From positions 434,001-498,000 of the forward strand of contig NZ_JAAAFX010000004.1 in NCBI RefSeq assembly GCF_019352895.1: a DNA stretch of 64,000 nt. Direction: 5' to 3'. The DNA comes from Variovorax boronicumulans. GTDB taxonomy: Bacteria > Pseudomonadota > Gammaproteobacteria > Burkholderiales > Burkholderiaceae_C. The notes under the pieces are model-generated. The model had not been told where the DNA came from and ran no database searches. It worked only from the letters and a program-made list of their open reading frames with translations. Positions 20,040 through 29,900 of this stretch are shown piece after piece (position 1 is the stretch's first letter; every line of letters begins with the position of its first letter). The position numbers were made by a program, and so were the translations under genes.

Positions 20040-20936
20040 TCAGGCCGGCTTGGCCTGCTTGCGCTTGGCGTCGTGGTATTGCCCCGTGCCGCGCTCCAGC
20101 ACGCGGTCGCCGGGCAGCACGTCGCCGGGCTGGTGCTCGGGTTGGCCGGCGATGCGGTCGTAGATCGGGGCGAAGTCGATCTTCGCGAGGTCGAGCAGCT
20201 GGGCCAGGCTGTCGATGACGAAGTAGCTTTCCTGGAAATCGTCGATGCGGTAGTTCGTCCGCATCACGCGTTCCAGGTCGAAGCCGATGCGGTTCGGCGA
20301 GGCGTCCTCGAGCGAGAAGACGCTCTCGGTGCGCGAGGACGCGATGCCCGCGCCGTAGATGCGCAGGCCGTCGCGCTGCTGGATCAGGCCGAACTCGACC
20401 GTGTACCAGTAGACCCGCGCCAGCTTGTCGAGCACGCCCAGTTCCTTCGCGCGCAGACCGCCCTGGCCGTAGGCCTGGATGTAGTCGGCGATCGAAGGGT
20501 TCATCAGCATCGGCACATGGCCGAACACGTCATGGAAGACGTCGGGCTCTTCCAGGTAGTCGAGCTCGTGCGGCTTGCGGATGAAGTTGCCCGACGGAAA
20601 GCGCCGGTTGGCCAGGTGCTCGAAGAACACCTCGTCGGGCACCAGGCCCGGCACCGCCACCACCTGCCAGCCGGTGCGCTGCATCAGCACCTCGCTGAGC
20701 TCCTCGAAATCGGGAATGCGTTCGGCGCCGATCGGCAGGTTCTTCATGCCCTCGACGAATTCGTCGCAGGCGCGGCCGGGCAGCAGCTTCGTCTGGCGAT
20801 CGAACAGCGTCTTCCACACCGCATGCTCGGCCGGCGTGTAGTTGCTCCAGCCCTGGTCGATGGTCCAGTCCGGTCGCTCGGGCGGGGCGGCATCGCCGGC
20901 CGCGAGCCCGTGCTTGGTCGCTTCGGCGGCCAGCAT
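20040..20936 (-). CDS. phhA: Phenylalanine 4-monooxygenase
   Basis: 298 residues, ATG at 20936. It hydroxylates phenylalanine to tyrosine using tetrahydropterin, O2 and non-haem Fe(II), in the cytoplasm. The iron-binding pair is in DVFHDVFGHVPML (two His near residues 135 and 140) and the Glu is in YWYTVEFGLI (about 180). The single catalytic domain without a regulatory ACT domain is the bacterial form. It starts 2 bp after the hpd stop, so the two genes form a phenylalanine-tyrosine degradation operon, probably driven from the hpd promoter under the divergent Lrp-type regulator. Confidence 0.96.
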   Translation of the reverse strand: MLAAEATKHGLAAGDAAPPERPDWTIDQGWSNYTPAEHAVWKTLFDRQTKLLPGRACDEFVEGMKNLPIGAERIPDFEELSEVLMQRTGWQVVAVPGLVPDEVFFEHLANRRFPSGNFIRKPHELDYLEEPDVFHDVFGHVPMLMNPSIADYIQAYGQGGLRAKELGVLDKLARVYWYTVEFGLIQQRDGLRIYGAGIASSRTESVFSLEDASPNRIGFDLERVMRTNYRIDDFQESYFVIDSLAQLLDLAKIDFAPIYDRIAGQPEHQPGDVLPGDRVLERGTGQYHDAKRKQAKPA

Positions 20937-20938
20937 GT

Positions 20939-22027
20939 TCAGGCCTCGGTGGTGTCCAGCACGCCGCGGCGGATCTGGTCGCGTTCCAGCGATTCGAACA
21001 GCGCCTTGAAGTTGCCCTCGCCGAAGCCTTCGCGGTAGTTGCCGCGGCGCTCGATGAACTCGAAGAACACCGGGCCCAGCGACGGGGTGGAGAAGATCTG
21101 CAGCAGCAGGCGCGCATGGCCGCCTTCGGTGGTGCCGTCCATCAGGATGCCGCGCGACTGCAGTTCCGCCACGTTCTGGCCGTGGCCCGGCAGGCGGCCG
21201 TCGAGCATCTCGTAGTAAATGTCGTTGGGGGCGGTGGCGGTCTGCACGCCGGCCAGGGCCAGCTTGTCGACCGCGTCCTTCAGGTCGTCGCAGATCAGCG
21301 CGATGTGCTGGATGCCTTCACCGTTGAACTGCATCAGGAACTCCTCGATCTGGCCGCCGCCCTTCTTCGATTCCTCGTTCAGCGGGATGCGGATCATGCC
21401 GTCGGGCGCGGACATGGCCTTCGACGTGAGGCCGGTGTATTCGCCCGAGATGTCGAAGTAGCGGATCTCGCGGAAGTTGAACAGCTTCTCGTAGAAGTCG
21501 GCCCAGAAGGTCATGCGGCCGCGGTAGACGTTGTGCGTCAGGTGGTCGATCAGCTTGAGGCCGTGGCCGACCGGGTGGCGGTCCACGCCCTCGATGAATT
21601 CGAAATCGATGTCGTAGATCGACTTGCCTTCCTCGAAGCGGTCGATCAGGTACAGCGGCGCGCCGCCGATGCCCTTGATGGCCGGCAGGCGCAGTTCCAT
21701 CGGGCCGGTGGCGATCTCGATCGGCTGGGCGCCGAGTTCCAGCGCACGGTTGTAGGCCTTGTGGGCATCCTTCACGCGGAAGGCCATGCCGCAGGCCGAG
21801 GGGCCGTGCTCGGCGGCGAAATAGGCGGCCGCGCTCTTGGGTTCGCGGTTGACGATGAAGTTGATGTCGCCCTGGCGGTACAGCACCACGTCCTTCGAGC
21901 GGTGCTTGGCGACGAGCGTGAAGCCCATCATCTCGAACACGGGTTCGAGCACGCCCGGCGTGGGGGATGCGAACTCGACGAATTCGAAGCCTTGCAGGCC
22001 CATGGGGTTCTCGTACAGATCAGCCAT
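20939..22027 (-). CDS. hpd: 4-hydroxyphenylpyruvate dioxygenase
   Basis: 362 residues, ATG at 22027 with GGAGA upstream. It converts 4-hydroxyphenylpyruvate to homogentisate using Fe(II) and O2. The two vicinal-oxygen-chelate halves are present. Metal ligands fit His in [12 protein letters not shown] (about 161-165), His in [10 protein letters not shown] (about 240) and Glu in [13 protein letters not shown] (about 322). [20 protein letters not shown] is the conserved C-terminus. It is first in the operon with phhA. Homogentisate dioxygenase, the next step, is not in the window. The upstream region shared with the Lrp gene carries a direct repeat. Confidence 0.97.
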   Translation of the reverse strand: MADLYENPMGLQGFEFVEFASPTPGVLEPVFEMMGFTLVAKHRSKDVVLYRQGDINFIVNREPKSAAAYFAAEHGPSACGMAFRVKDAHKAYNRALELGAQPIEIATGPMELRLPAIKGIGGAPLYLIDRFEEGKSIYDIDFEFIEGVDRHPVGHGLKLIDHLTHNVYRGRMTFWADFYEKLFNFREIRYFDISGEYTGLTSKAMSAPDGMIRIPLNEESKKGGGQIEEFLMQFNGEGIQHIALICDDLKDAVDKLALAGVQTATAPNDIYYEMLDGRLPGHGQNVAELQSRGILMDGTTEGGHARLLLQIFSTPSLGPVFFEFIERRGNYREGFGEGNFKALFESLERDQIRRGVLDTTEA

Positions 22028-22080
22028 CGTGTGTCTCCAGGAAATTCAGGTGGGGTTGCACTCGATGCTAGGCCCTCGTC

Positions 22081-22138
22081 ACACACGATTCCTGCAACTT
22101 GCAGCCGCGCCAAGGCAGGTGACGCACGATTCCTGCAA
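22081..22138. promoter_or_regulatory. Direct repeat and palindrome between hpd and lrp, probable Lrp-type operator
   Basis: CACGATTCCTGCAA occurs exactly twice, at 22084-22097 and 22125-22138 (17 bp with one mismatch when extended to 22081 and 22122). The offset is 41 bp, about four helical turns. The first copy runs into a palindrome CTGCAA-C-TTGCAG at 22092-22104. The whole gap between the two divergent start codons is only 121 bp. Lrp/AsnC proteins bind such spaced sites as octamers; the assignment to the adjacent regulator is inferred. Confidence 0.65.
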
Positions 22139-22148
22139 AATAGGGCGC

Positions 22149-22631
22149 ATGAGCGCTCCAGTCGAACTCGACACCATTGATTTGCGCGTGCTTCGCGCGT
22201 TGCAGGCCAACGGCCGCGCCACCTACGACGAGCTGGCGGCGCAGGTGAGCCTGTCCTCCTCCGCCACGCTCCGGCGCGTCAAGCGGCTGGAGGAATCGGG
22301 CGTGATCCAGGGCTACGTCGCGCTGCTGCGGCCCGAGCGCGTGGGCCTGCCGCTCACGGCCTACATCAACGTGCGGCTGGAAAAGCACACCGAGAGCCAC
22401 AAGCGCAACCCGATGGACGCCTTCCGCGCGTCCATCCAGGGCTGGCCCGAGGTGATCGAGTGCGCCTCGCTCACCGGCGACATGGACTACCTGCTGCGCG
22501 TGGTGGTGGCCGACATGGCGCACTACTCGCGCTTCGTGATGGACACGCTGCTCAAGCATCCCAGCGTGCAGGACTGCAAGACCAGCTTCGTGCTCGACAA
22601 GGTCAAGACAACGACGGCCCTGCCCATCTAG
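22149..22631 (+). CDS. Lrp/AsnC-family regulator, probably of phhA-hpd
   Basis: 160 residues, ATG at 22149. The N-terminal winged HTH is typical (LDTIDLRVLRALQANGRATY, then DELAAQVSLSSSATLRRVKR), followed by the RAM ligand domain (VIECASLTGDMDYLLRVVV). Lrp-type proteins sense amino acids and form octamers. It diverges from hpd-phhA, and the 121-bp gap carries a direct repeat at a 41-bp offset, so tyrosine or phenylalanine control of the operon plus autoregulation is the likely job. The effector is inferred from context only. Confidence 0.93.
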   Translation: MSAPVELDTIDLRVLRALQANGRATYDELAAQVSLSSSATLRRVKRLEESGVIQGYVALLRPERVGLPLTAYINVRLEKHTESHKRNPMDAFRASIQGWPEVIECASLTGDMDYLLRVVVADMAHYSRFVMDTLLKHPSVQDCKTSFVLDKVKTTTALPI

Positions 22632-22658
22632 CCCCCGCCCGCAGCGGGAGCCGCCGGA

Positions 22659-25600
22659 TCAGAACTTGCCGAGCACGTTCAGGAAGAAGCCCTTGCTGCG
22701 GTAGCTCAGGTCGGTCAGGTCGTCGGAGTAGTCGGTGAAGTTGTAGCCCACGCCGACCTTGAAGTTCTCGTTGACGTGGTAGTACCCGGCCGTGAGCCAG
22801 CCGGTCTTGCGGTCCTGCAGTTCCTTGGCACGCAGCGAGCGCAGTTCCAGCATCCAGTCCCAGTTGCGCACCAGCTTCCAGTCGACGCGCACCACGGCGA
22901 GTTCGGCCGTGCTCTTGAGCCAGGGCGCCGAGCTGTCGCGGCTCATGCGCAGGTCGCCGCGGCGCCAGGCGTACTTGCCGCCGAGGGTCCAGCGCTGGTT
23001 GATGTCGTAGGTCGCATCGACCGCGAACACGTGGCTGCGCTGCTGGTAGTCGATGCCGGTGCTGTTGACCGTGCCCATGTTGCTGTCCAGGCCGGTGTTG
23101 ACCACCTGCCCCGGCGACGAGAGGTCGTAGAGGAAGGTGTACTTGAACAGCAGGTTCAGCTTGTCGTTGAGCGCCGGACGCAGGCCGTAGCCGATCATGG
23201 CTTCGGTGTACTTGGCGGCGTTGAGCGCGCCGGTGCTGCTGTCGCTGTCGGCCCAGTTGAGCTTGCCGATCCAGCGCGCGTCGCGGTCCACCTTCCAGCT
23301 GAAGGAATTCTTCAGCAGCCAGCTGGTGCGCTCTTCCACGGCGCCGGCGTCCTTGCGGTACTCGATGCCGCCGCTGTACTTGACGGTCTCGCTCGAGTAG
23401 CCGGCCGTGGTGGCCACGGCCTCGCGCTTCATCACGCCCAGGGTCTCGGCGCCGATCCAGCCGTTCTCGAAGTTCACGCCGAAGGTCCAGCGCGTGTCGG
23501 GCGCGTACTGCACGCCGTAGGCATGGGTCAGGCCCGGCTGGGTGCCGGTGCTCTGGCGGTGCTCGGTGAACAGCGTGAGCCCGTCGCCGACGCGCGAGCG
23601 CGCACCGGTCACGAGGTTGCCGCCGCGGCCGATCAGGTTCTCGTCGGTGCGGCCGGTGTCGGCCACGTAGGTCATGTAGACGCTGGAACGGTCGTCGTAC
23701 TGGTAGTCGACGCCGGCCTTGCCGGCCGCGCCGCCGTCGCCGCCCGAGACCTCGGCGCGCAGCGCCAGCTTGTCGGTCACGCGGTACTTGCCGCCCAGGC
23801 CCAGGCGGTCGTTCTCCTGCCGCGTGCCGGTCGTGCGCAGGCTCTTCTGCGCGAAGCCGTAGAGGCTGTAGCGTTCGGCGCCGGTGTACTCGAGCTGCAC
23901 CGCGGCATCGGTGCGCTCGCCGTGCACCGCCTGCGTGCTGGGCAGCGAGGGGCTGGTGATGACCGAGTCGCCGCTCTTCTCGTCGTGGCGCAGGCCCAGG
24001 CCCAGCTTCCACGCCGGCGCGAACTGCCAGCCGTACTGCACATCGAGCACGTCGCTGTTGTAGCCGTCGCGTTCGTCGCGGCGGTCGGCCTTCAGGCGCA
24101 GTTCGCCGGTCTCGCCGATCGGCACGTTGGCCGAGGCGCCCACCTGCGTGGTCTGGTTGGTCGCGTACTGGCCGGGCGCGGAGAAGCCCGCGTCGCGCGA
24201 CTGGGTGTAGGCGCCGATGCGGCCGCCCGATGCGATGCCGAAGTCGCGCAGGTCGCTCTGGCCTTCGAGGCGCCAGGCGTTGGCCCGGCCCGTCGGCCCG
24301 TTGCCGAACTGCGTCGAGCTGAAGTTGAAGCCGCCGTCCAGCGAGTTGAGCTGGTGCGTGCCCGGGCCTTCGCTGCGCGCCACCTCGGCCTTGAGGTAGG
24401 TGCTCTCGGTCTTGCGCAGCGTGATGTCGGCACCGGCCAGGCGCTGGTCGGCGCCGATCTGGTCCTGGCGCGCGGCGGTCACGCCCACGCCCACGTGGTC
24501 GTTGGCCCACCACGACACGCGCGCGCCCGTCGCCATGGTGTCGAGCGAACTCGTGAGCGGCGTGTATTCGTAGTCCACCACCAGGTAGACCGGCATGCCC
24601 GCGAAGCCGCCGGCGCGCACCAGCGAGCCGTCGTCGGCCAGGCTGGACAGCGGCGAGGACAGCAGCACACGGCCCTGCAGGTAGTCGATCTCGTAGTCGG
24701 AGGTGGGCACCAGCTGCGAGCGCTTGAGCACGAAGCCCGAGTCGCGGTCGCGGATCTCGATGCTCACGCGCTCGGCGCCGCGCGTGATGTCCTGGTTGCG
24801 AAGGTAGTACAGCGAGCCGCCGGTGCCGCGGAATTCCTCGCGCGCCGCCAGCGTGCCGGGCTCGGCCGCATAGGCGTCGACCTTGAGCCGTGCCTCGCCG
24901 AAGGAGGTGGTCTCGTCGCCCAGGTAGCGGCCGTAGAAGCCGTAGAGGCCGCGGCTGATGCGGGTCAGTTCGGTGTCACCGAAGTTGAGCTTGAAGTTGC
25001 CCCACATGGCCTGCGAGCGCCCGTCGTCCACGCGCAGGTAGAAGCGGCCCTGGGTCGGAGCGTCCTCGATCGAGGTCGAGTCGTCGCCGAAGGTGCTCCA
25101 CGACTCGGTCGGGTCGAAGCGCCGGAACAGCGAGGTCGGGTCCTTGTGGTCGAGGTTGCGGAACATCTCGTCGAGCGGGCGCTCCTCGGTGTCGAGGCTG
25201 GCGGTCAGTGTCCAACGGTCGTTGAGCTGGCCCTTGGCGTAGCCTGCCAGGCGGCCTTCGCTCCAGCTGCCGCCGCCGTAGCGGTTGCGGTCGTTGGTCA
25301 CCAGCGCGGCCGGGCCGCTGACGCTGTTCTTGCCGATCGTGAGGTCGGCCTGGCCGATGAAGAACCAGTCGCTGGTCGGCAGGTCGAAGTCGCGGCGGTA
25401 GATGCGCGAGGCGCCCTGCGCGTCGACCACGGCGATCTCGCCGGTCTGCACGCGGCGCGGCACCAGTTGCTGGAACACGAAGCGGCCGTTGTCGTCCACC
25501 GGCACCGAAAAGCCCAGTGCACGCACCGTCTCGCCCGGGCGGATCGACGCGCCGCTGGCGGTCACCGTGCCGGCCTGCAGCGGGATGTTGGCGATCGCGA

Positions 25601-26951
25601 GGTTGCTCTTGCCGTAGGCCTGCAGCAGCTCGCGCTCGGGCTCGGGCGTCTTGAGGTCGGGCACGTGGCGCTCGGCCACCGACAGCGACAGGTCGTCGGT
25701 CTCGTCGAAGCGGCCCTGGCGGTCGTAGACGCGCAGGCGGTAGTAGATCTTGCCGCCGCCGGCGTCGGCATGGCGTTCGAGCAGGCCCGCGGGCACGGTC
25801 CACTCGCCGCGCATCTCGGCGTCGAGCGGCACGGTGGCCAGCGGACGGCGTTGCATCACGTCGTTGGCGGTGAACAGGCGCAGCTCGGCCTTGGCCGTGA
25901 ACAGGCGGTAGTTGCTGTAGCCGGCGAAGCGCACGGTGTCGCCGGCCACCACGGTGGCGGGCCAGGCCGAGGCGCTCAGGCGGCGCGGCGCCGACAGGTT
26001 GTCGTACTGCAGGCGCAACTGGTTGCGCTCGAGCTGCACGTCGACGCAGCGCTGGCGGTCGGCGCTGGTGGCGGCGATGCCGTCGGCGCCCAGCAGCTGG
26101 CCGTCGACCGTGATGCGCAGCGGCGCCTCGTCGGTGCCGAAGGCCGTCAGCGTGCCGCAGGCCGTGGGGTCGGTGGCGGGCGTGCCGGGGCGCACGATGG
26201 CCGGCGTCACGTCGGTCCAGTAGACGCGCACCTCGACGCGCCGGTTGGCGGCCCAGTTCGCCGGGTCCTGCGCTGGCGTGGACAGCGGCTCGCTCTCGCC
26301 GCGCGAGGCGGCGCTGGCCGCGCTCGCGGGCAGGCCGAGCTGCTGCGTCAGGTAGCGGCCCACCTGCTCGGCGCGCGCCAGGCCCAGGGCCCGGTTGTCG
26401 GCGAAGCGCGGCTGCAGTTGCGGGCTGATGCGCTGCACGTCGGTGTGGCCGACGATCTCGAAGCGCAGGCCGGTGCGGCCCTTCACCTGCGCCACGATCT
26501 GGTCGAGGCGCTCGCGGTCGTCGGGCCGCAGCAGGTCGGCACCGGAGGCGAAGCGCGGCGTGCTGCTGTCGCTGCGCGGCGTCTGCTGCGCAGCGATGGT
26601 GCTGGCGGGCGTGCCGCCCACGAGCTCGCGCTTGTCGCCCAGCACGAAGACCGCCTGGGGCAGTTCGCGCTCGGCGCTGCGCGGGATCACGTCGGTGCCG
26701 GAGATCTCCACCGCGCGCGGGTCGGCCGCACTGCGGTCGAGCATGCGGCCGCGCACTTCGGCACTGCCGTGGCGGGTGTCCGATCCCGAGGTCTGGGCCG
26801 GCGTCTGGGCCGCGGCCCATCCCATGGCGAAGCAGGCACTGGTGACGGCGCTCGCCAGGGCGATGCGCTTCGGAAGCTTTCTCATGGAGGCTCGCTGGGT
26901 CGAAATCTGTTGCGGGGTGTCGTTCATGGCGGTGTGTACTCCGGGCCTCAT
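22659..26951 (-). CDS. Outer-membrane protein: OmpA-like domain plus large beta-barrel, partner of the giant DUF11 protein
   Basis: 1430 residues if started at the ATG at 26951, which overlaps the stop of the giant upstream gene (ATGA). ATGs at 26927 and 26885 are alternatives; the last gives the cleanest signal peptide (MRKLPKRIALASAVTSACFA). An OmpA-like domain lies at about 135-245 (LRFEIVGHTDVQRISPQL, then ANRRVEVRVYW). Extracellular-type beta domains follow to about 520. From about 530 to the end there are alternating aromatic strands with short turns, and the last residue is Phe (LNVLGKF), the BAM signal of outer-membrane barrels. IEIRDRDSGFVLKRSQLVP and SDYEIDYLQGRVLLSS recall strand-turn motifs of SprA-like translocons, a weak resemblance. 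Role inferred: anchoring or exporting its partner. Confidence 0.75.
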   Translation of the reverse strand: MRPGVHTAMNDTPQQISTQRASMRKLPKRIALASAVTSACFAMGWAAAQTPAQTSGSDTRHGSAEVRGRMLDRSAADPRAVEISGTDVIPRSAERELPQAVFVLGDKRELVGGTPASTIAAQQTPRSDSSTPRFASGADLLRPDDRERLDQIVAQVKGRTGLRFEIVGHTDVQRISPQLQPRFADNRALGLARAEQVGRYLTQQLGLPASAASAASRGESEPLSTPAQDPANWAANRRVEVRVYWTDVTPAIVRPGTPATDPTACGTLTAFGTDEAPLRITVDGQLLGADGIAATSADRQRCVDVQLERNQLRLQYDNLSAPRRLSASAWPATVVAGDTVRFAGYSNYRLFTAKAELRLFTANDVMQRRPLATVPLDAEMRGEWTVPAGLLERHADAGGGKIYYRLRVYDRQGRFDETDDLSLSVAERHVPDLKTPEPERELLQAYGKSNLAIANIPLQAGTVTASGASIRPGETVRALGFSVPVDDNGRFVFQQLVPRRVQTGEIAVVDAQGASRIYRRDFDLPTSDWFFIGQADLTIGKNSVSGPAALVTNDRNRYGGGSWSEGRLAGYAKGQLNDRWTLTASLDTEERPLDEMFRNLDHKDPTSLFRRFDPTESWSTFGDDSTSIEDAPTQGRFYLRVDDGRSQAMWGNFKLNFGDTELTRISRGLYGFYGRYLGDETTSFGEARLKVDAYAAEPGTLAAREEFRGTGGSLYYLRNQDITRGAERVSIEIRDRDSGFVLKRSQLVPTSDYEIDYLQGRVLLSSPLSSLADDGSLVRAGGFAGMPVYLVVDYEYTPLTSSLDTMATGARVSWWANDHVGVGVTAARQDQIGADQRLAGADITLRKTESTYLKAEVARSEGPGTHQLNSLDGGFNFSSTQFGNGPTGRANAWRLEGQSDLRDFGIASGGRIGAYTQSRDAGFSAPGQYATNQTTQVGASANVPIGETGELRLKADRRDERDGYNSDVLDVQYGWQFAPAWKLGLGLRHDEKSGDSVITSPSLPSTQAVHGERTDAAVQLEYTGAERYSLYGFAQKSLRTTGTRQENDRLGLGGKYRVTDKLALRAEVSGGDGGAAGKAGVDYQYDDRSSVYMTYVADTGRTDENLIGRGGNLVTGARSRVGDGLTLFTEHRQSTGTQPGLTHAYGVQYAPDTRWTFGVNFENGWIGAETLGVMKREAVATTAGYSSETVKYSGGIEYRKDAGAVEERTSWLLKNSFSWKVDRDARWIGKLNWADSDSSTGALNAAKYTEAMIGYGLRPALNDKLNLLFKYTFLYDLSSPGQVVNTGLDSNMGTVNSTGIDYQQRSHVFAVDATYDINQRWTLGGKYAWRRGDLRMSRDSSAPWLKSTAELAVVRVDWKLVRNWDWMLELRSLRAKELQDRKTGWLTAGYYHVNENFKVGVGYNFTDYSDDLTDLSYRSKGFFLNVLGKF

Positions 26952-29900
26952 GGCTTCACGGAGGCGGGCACCAGCTCGACCTCGATGTCCAGGTTGAAGA
27001 GAGGCGCGTCGTCCTTGTCGGCGCGCTCGCGGCCCAGCTGCTTCCAGCGCGCCAGCAGGTCGGCCTTGAGCGCCGCCGCACGGGCCTTGCCCAGCGACGC
27101 CGGCTCGCCGGCCGTGGCGCGGTAGGCCAGGCGCAGCACCGAGGGCTTCTCGGCCAGCGCGGTCACGGTCTGTGCGATCTGCGCTGCGTGTTCGGCGCGC
27201 AATGCGGTGCCGCCGGCTTCGAAGGCGTTCGACTGCAGGGCCAGGCGCACCACGCGGTGCACGGTGGCGCCGAAGTTGACCTTCAGCACCTTGCCGCGCG
27301 TGGCGCGTTCGGCCGCCGGGTTCTCGCTGGTGGTGCGATAGCCCGAGGGCAGCGTGCGTTCGTCGACCTTGAGCACCAGGTTGCTGCCGGTGCCTTCCTT
27401 CGGGATCGCGGCGCAGGCGATGTGGTAGCGGCCTTCGGCATCGGTGGTCACCAGCACGCCGTTGACGGTCGCGACGCGCACGTTGGCCAGGCCCGGCTCG
27501 CCGTCGTCCTGGTAGCCGTTGGCGTTCTTGTCGTCGTACACGGTGCCGATCACGTCGGTGCAATCGAAGAGCGCATCGGGGATCACGCGCACCGCCGCCG
27601 TGGCGAGGTTCGACAGCACGCGGCCGCCCACGCCCTGGTTGACGATCACCTGGTTGACGTACTCGCCCTCACCCACGCCCACGCCCACGCCGGCGACCAT
27701 CACGTATTCCTTGGTCTCGTTGCCGGCGAAGTTCTGGCCGGGCACGATCAGCTGGCGGCCGTTGACCTGCGGCACCACAGGCAGCGCCACGCCACCGGGC
27801 AGCGTGCGCACCGAGAGCGAGCCCTGCACGTAGCGGAAGCCCGGCGGCAGCGTGTCGACCACCGCCAGGTTGCTCAGCGGCACGCCGCGCGTGTTGCGCG
27901 CCGTGATGCGGTAGGGCAGCAGCTCGCCCTTCTTGACCGTCAGCTTCGAGGTGGTCTTGCGCAGCTCGATCAGGGTCGAGTTGGCCGGGTCCAGCGGGAT
28001 GTTGTTGGCCACCACGCGCTGTCCGCCGCCCGAGGGCATCTGGAAGCTCAGGTAGTAGCCTGCACCCGCGACCAGCGCACCGCCCGGGCTCATCACGCAG
28101 GGGTTGGTCTGCGCCGGCGTCGGGCCGTTGGCCGGCGCCGAGCAGTTCTGCGTGCCGAAGGTACCGGCCGCGGCCGGGAAGATCGACGACGGCAGGTAGG
28201 CGCCCGGCGGCGTGATCGCCAGCCGGTACTCGCCCGCCGGTGCACCCGGCAGCAGGAAGAAGTCGTAGCCGCCGGCCACGCCGGTGGTATAGCTGTCGCG
28301 GCCGTCCAGCAGGTGCTGGGCCGGGTCGAAGCCGGGCGGGCCGACCAGGGTCACGACCGCGCCGGGCACGGGCGTGGCGCTGATGCTGTCGTACACCACG
28401 CCACCCGGGTCGTATGGCAGGTCCTGATGGACGATGTTGGCGCCCGGCGTCACGCGCACCTTGATCGTGTAGCGCGGATCGCTGGCCGGCAGCGTCGGGT
28501 AGGCACCGCCCGCGCCGTTCTGCGCGGGGTCGGTGGGCCAGGTGCCGCCGACGATGCGGCCGTCGGGGGTGCGGAAACGCACGCGGTACTCGCCCGGCGT
28601 GAGGTCGCCGAAGCGGTAGCTGCCATCGGCGGCCGTGACCACGCTGTACTGCGGCACCAGCGCGTTGTCGGCACAGCCGTTGCCGCCGTCGGCGCAACGC
28701 ATCAGCTCCACGGTCCAGCCTTCGCCGCCGCCCTCACCGCCGTCCTTGGTGCGGTTGTGGTTGGCGTCGAGCCACACGTTGCCCGAGAGCGCCGCGGGCT
28801 GGTTGCTGCGTTCGCTGAAGTCGTAGCCCGTGCCGTCGACGGCCGGGGTGTTGAACTTCACCACGATCACGTTCGGGCCCTGCGCCGTGCCGCCCAGCGT
28901 GCCGGGCTTGGCGATGCCCTCGTCGTAGCCCTGGGGCTGCGTCTCGGTCAGCGTGTAGCCGTTGCCGTCGGGCATCGGCAGGTTGGGCAAGGTGTACTTG
29001 CCGTTGGCGTCGGTGACGACGGTGCGCGTCACCGGGTTGCCGGCCGCGTCGGTGCCGGTCAGCGTGATGGTCACGCCGGCGATCGGCAGGTCCTGCGGAT
29101 CGCGCGTACCGTTGCCGTTCGCGTCGTTGTAGACCGTGCCGGCCAGCGAGGCGCCGCGTTCGCCGAAGTTGTAGTCGTCGCCGTTGCCGCCCGCATAGGC
29201 GATGGCGCTGATCACGTCGTTGCCCAGCGTGCCGCTGCGCACGCCCTCGAGCGTGCCGACCGCGTCCAGGCCGTCGGCATAGGTCACGGGTTGCGTCTCG
29301 CGCAGGGTGTAGCCCGCCGCGTCGGCCGGCAGCAGGCCGGTGAAGACGTAGCGGCCGGTGGCGTCGGTGAGCACGGTGGCGTTCACCACCAGGCCGCTCG
29401 CGGAGCGACCGGTCAGCGTCAGCGTCACGTTCGGGATGCCGGGCTCGCCGGGCTGGCGCACGCCATCGTTGTTGCCGTCGACGTAGACCCAGCCGGCGAT
29501 CTGCCCGCCGAGCTCGCCGAAGTTGTAGTCGATGCCCACCTCCTCCGAGGCCAGCACGATGTCGCCGATGCGGTCGTTCACGCCGCCGGGGTTGGCGGTG
29601 CCGCGCGGCACGCCGCCCACGGTGCCGACGTTCTCCTTGCCGTCGGCCACGCCGGCGGGTTGGGTCTCGTCGATGCGGTAGGTGCCGGGCAGCAGGGTCT
29701 TCGTGCTGTAGAGGCCGTCGACGTCGGTCGTCAGCGTCTGCGTCACGGTGTTGCCGAGGTAGTCGATGCCGGTGATGGTCACGGTCACGCCCGCGATGCC
29801 GGGCTCGCCCGCATCGCGCACGCCGTTGGCCGGCGCCACGTCGGCATAGACATGGCCCGACAGGCTGGCCGGCTTGACGGCCGAGAAGTTGTTGCCGGTG

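Noticed and set aside
26948..27300. Sortase-type anchoring of the giant protein
   Set aside because: There is no LPXTG motif, hydrophobic tail or basic end; the C-terminus looks OmpA-like and the organism is Gram-negative.
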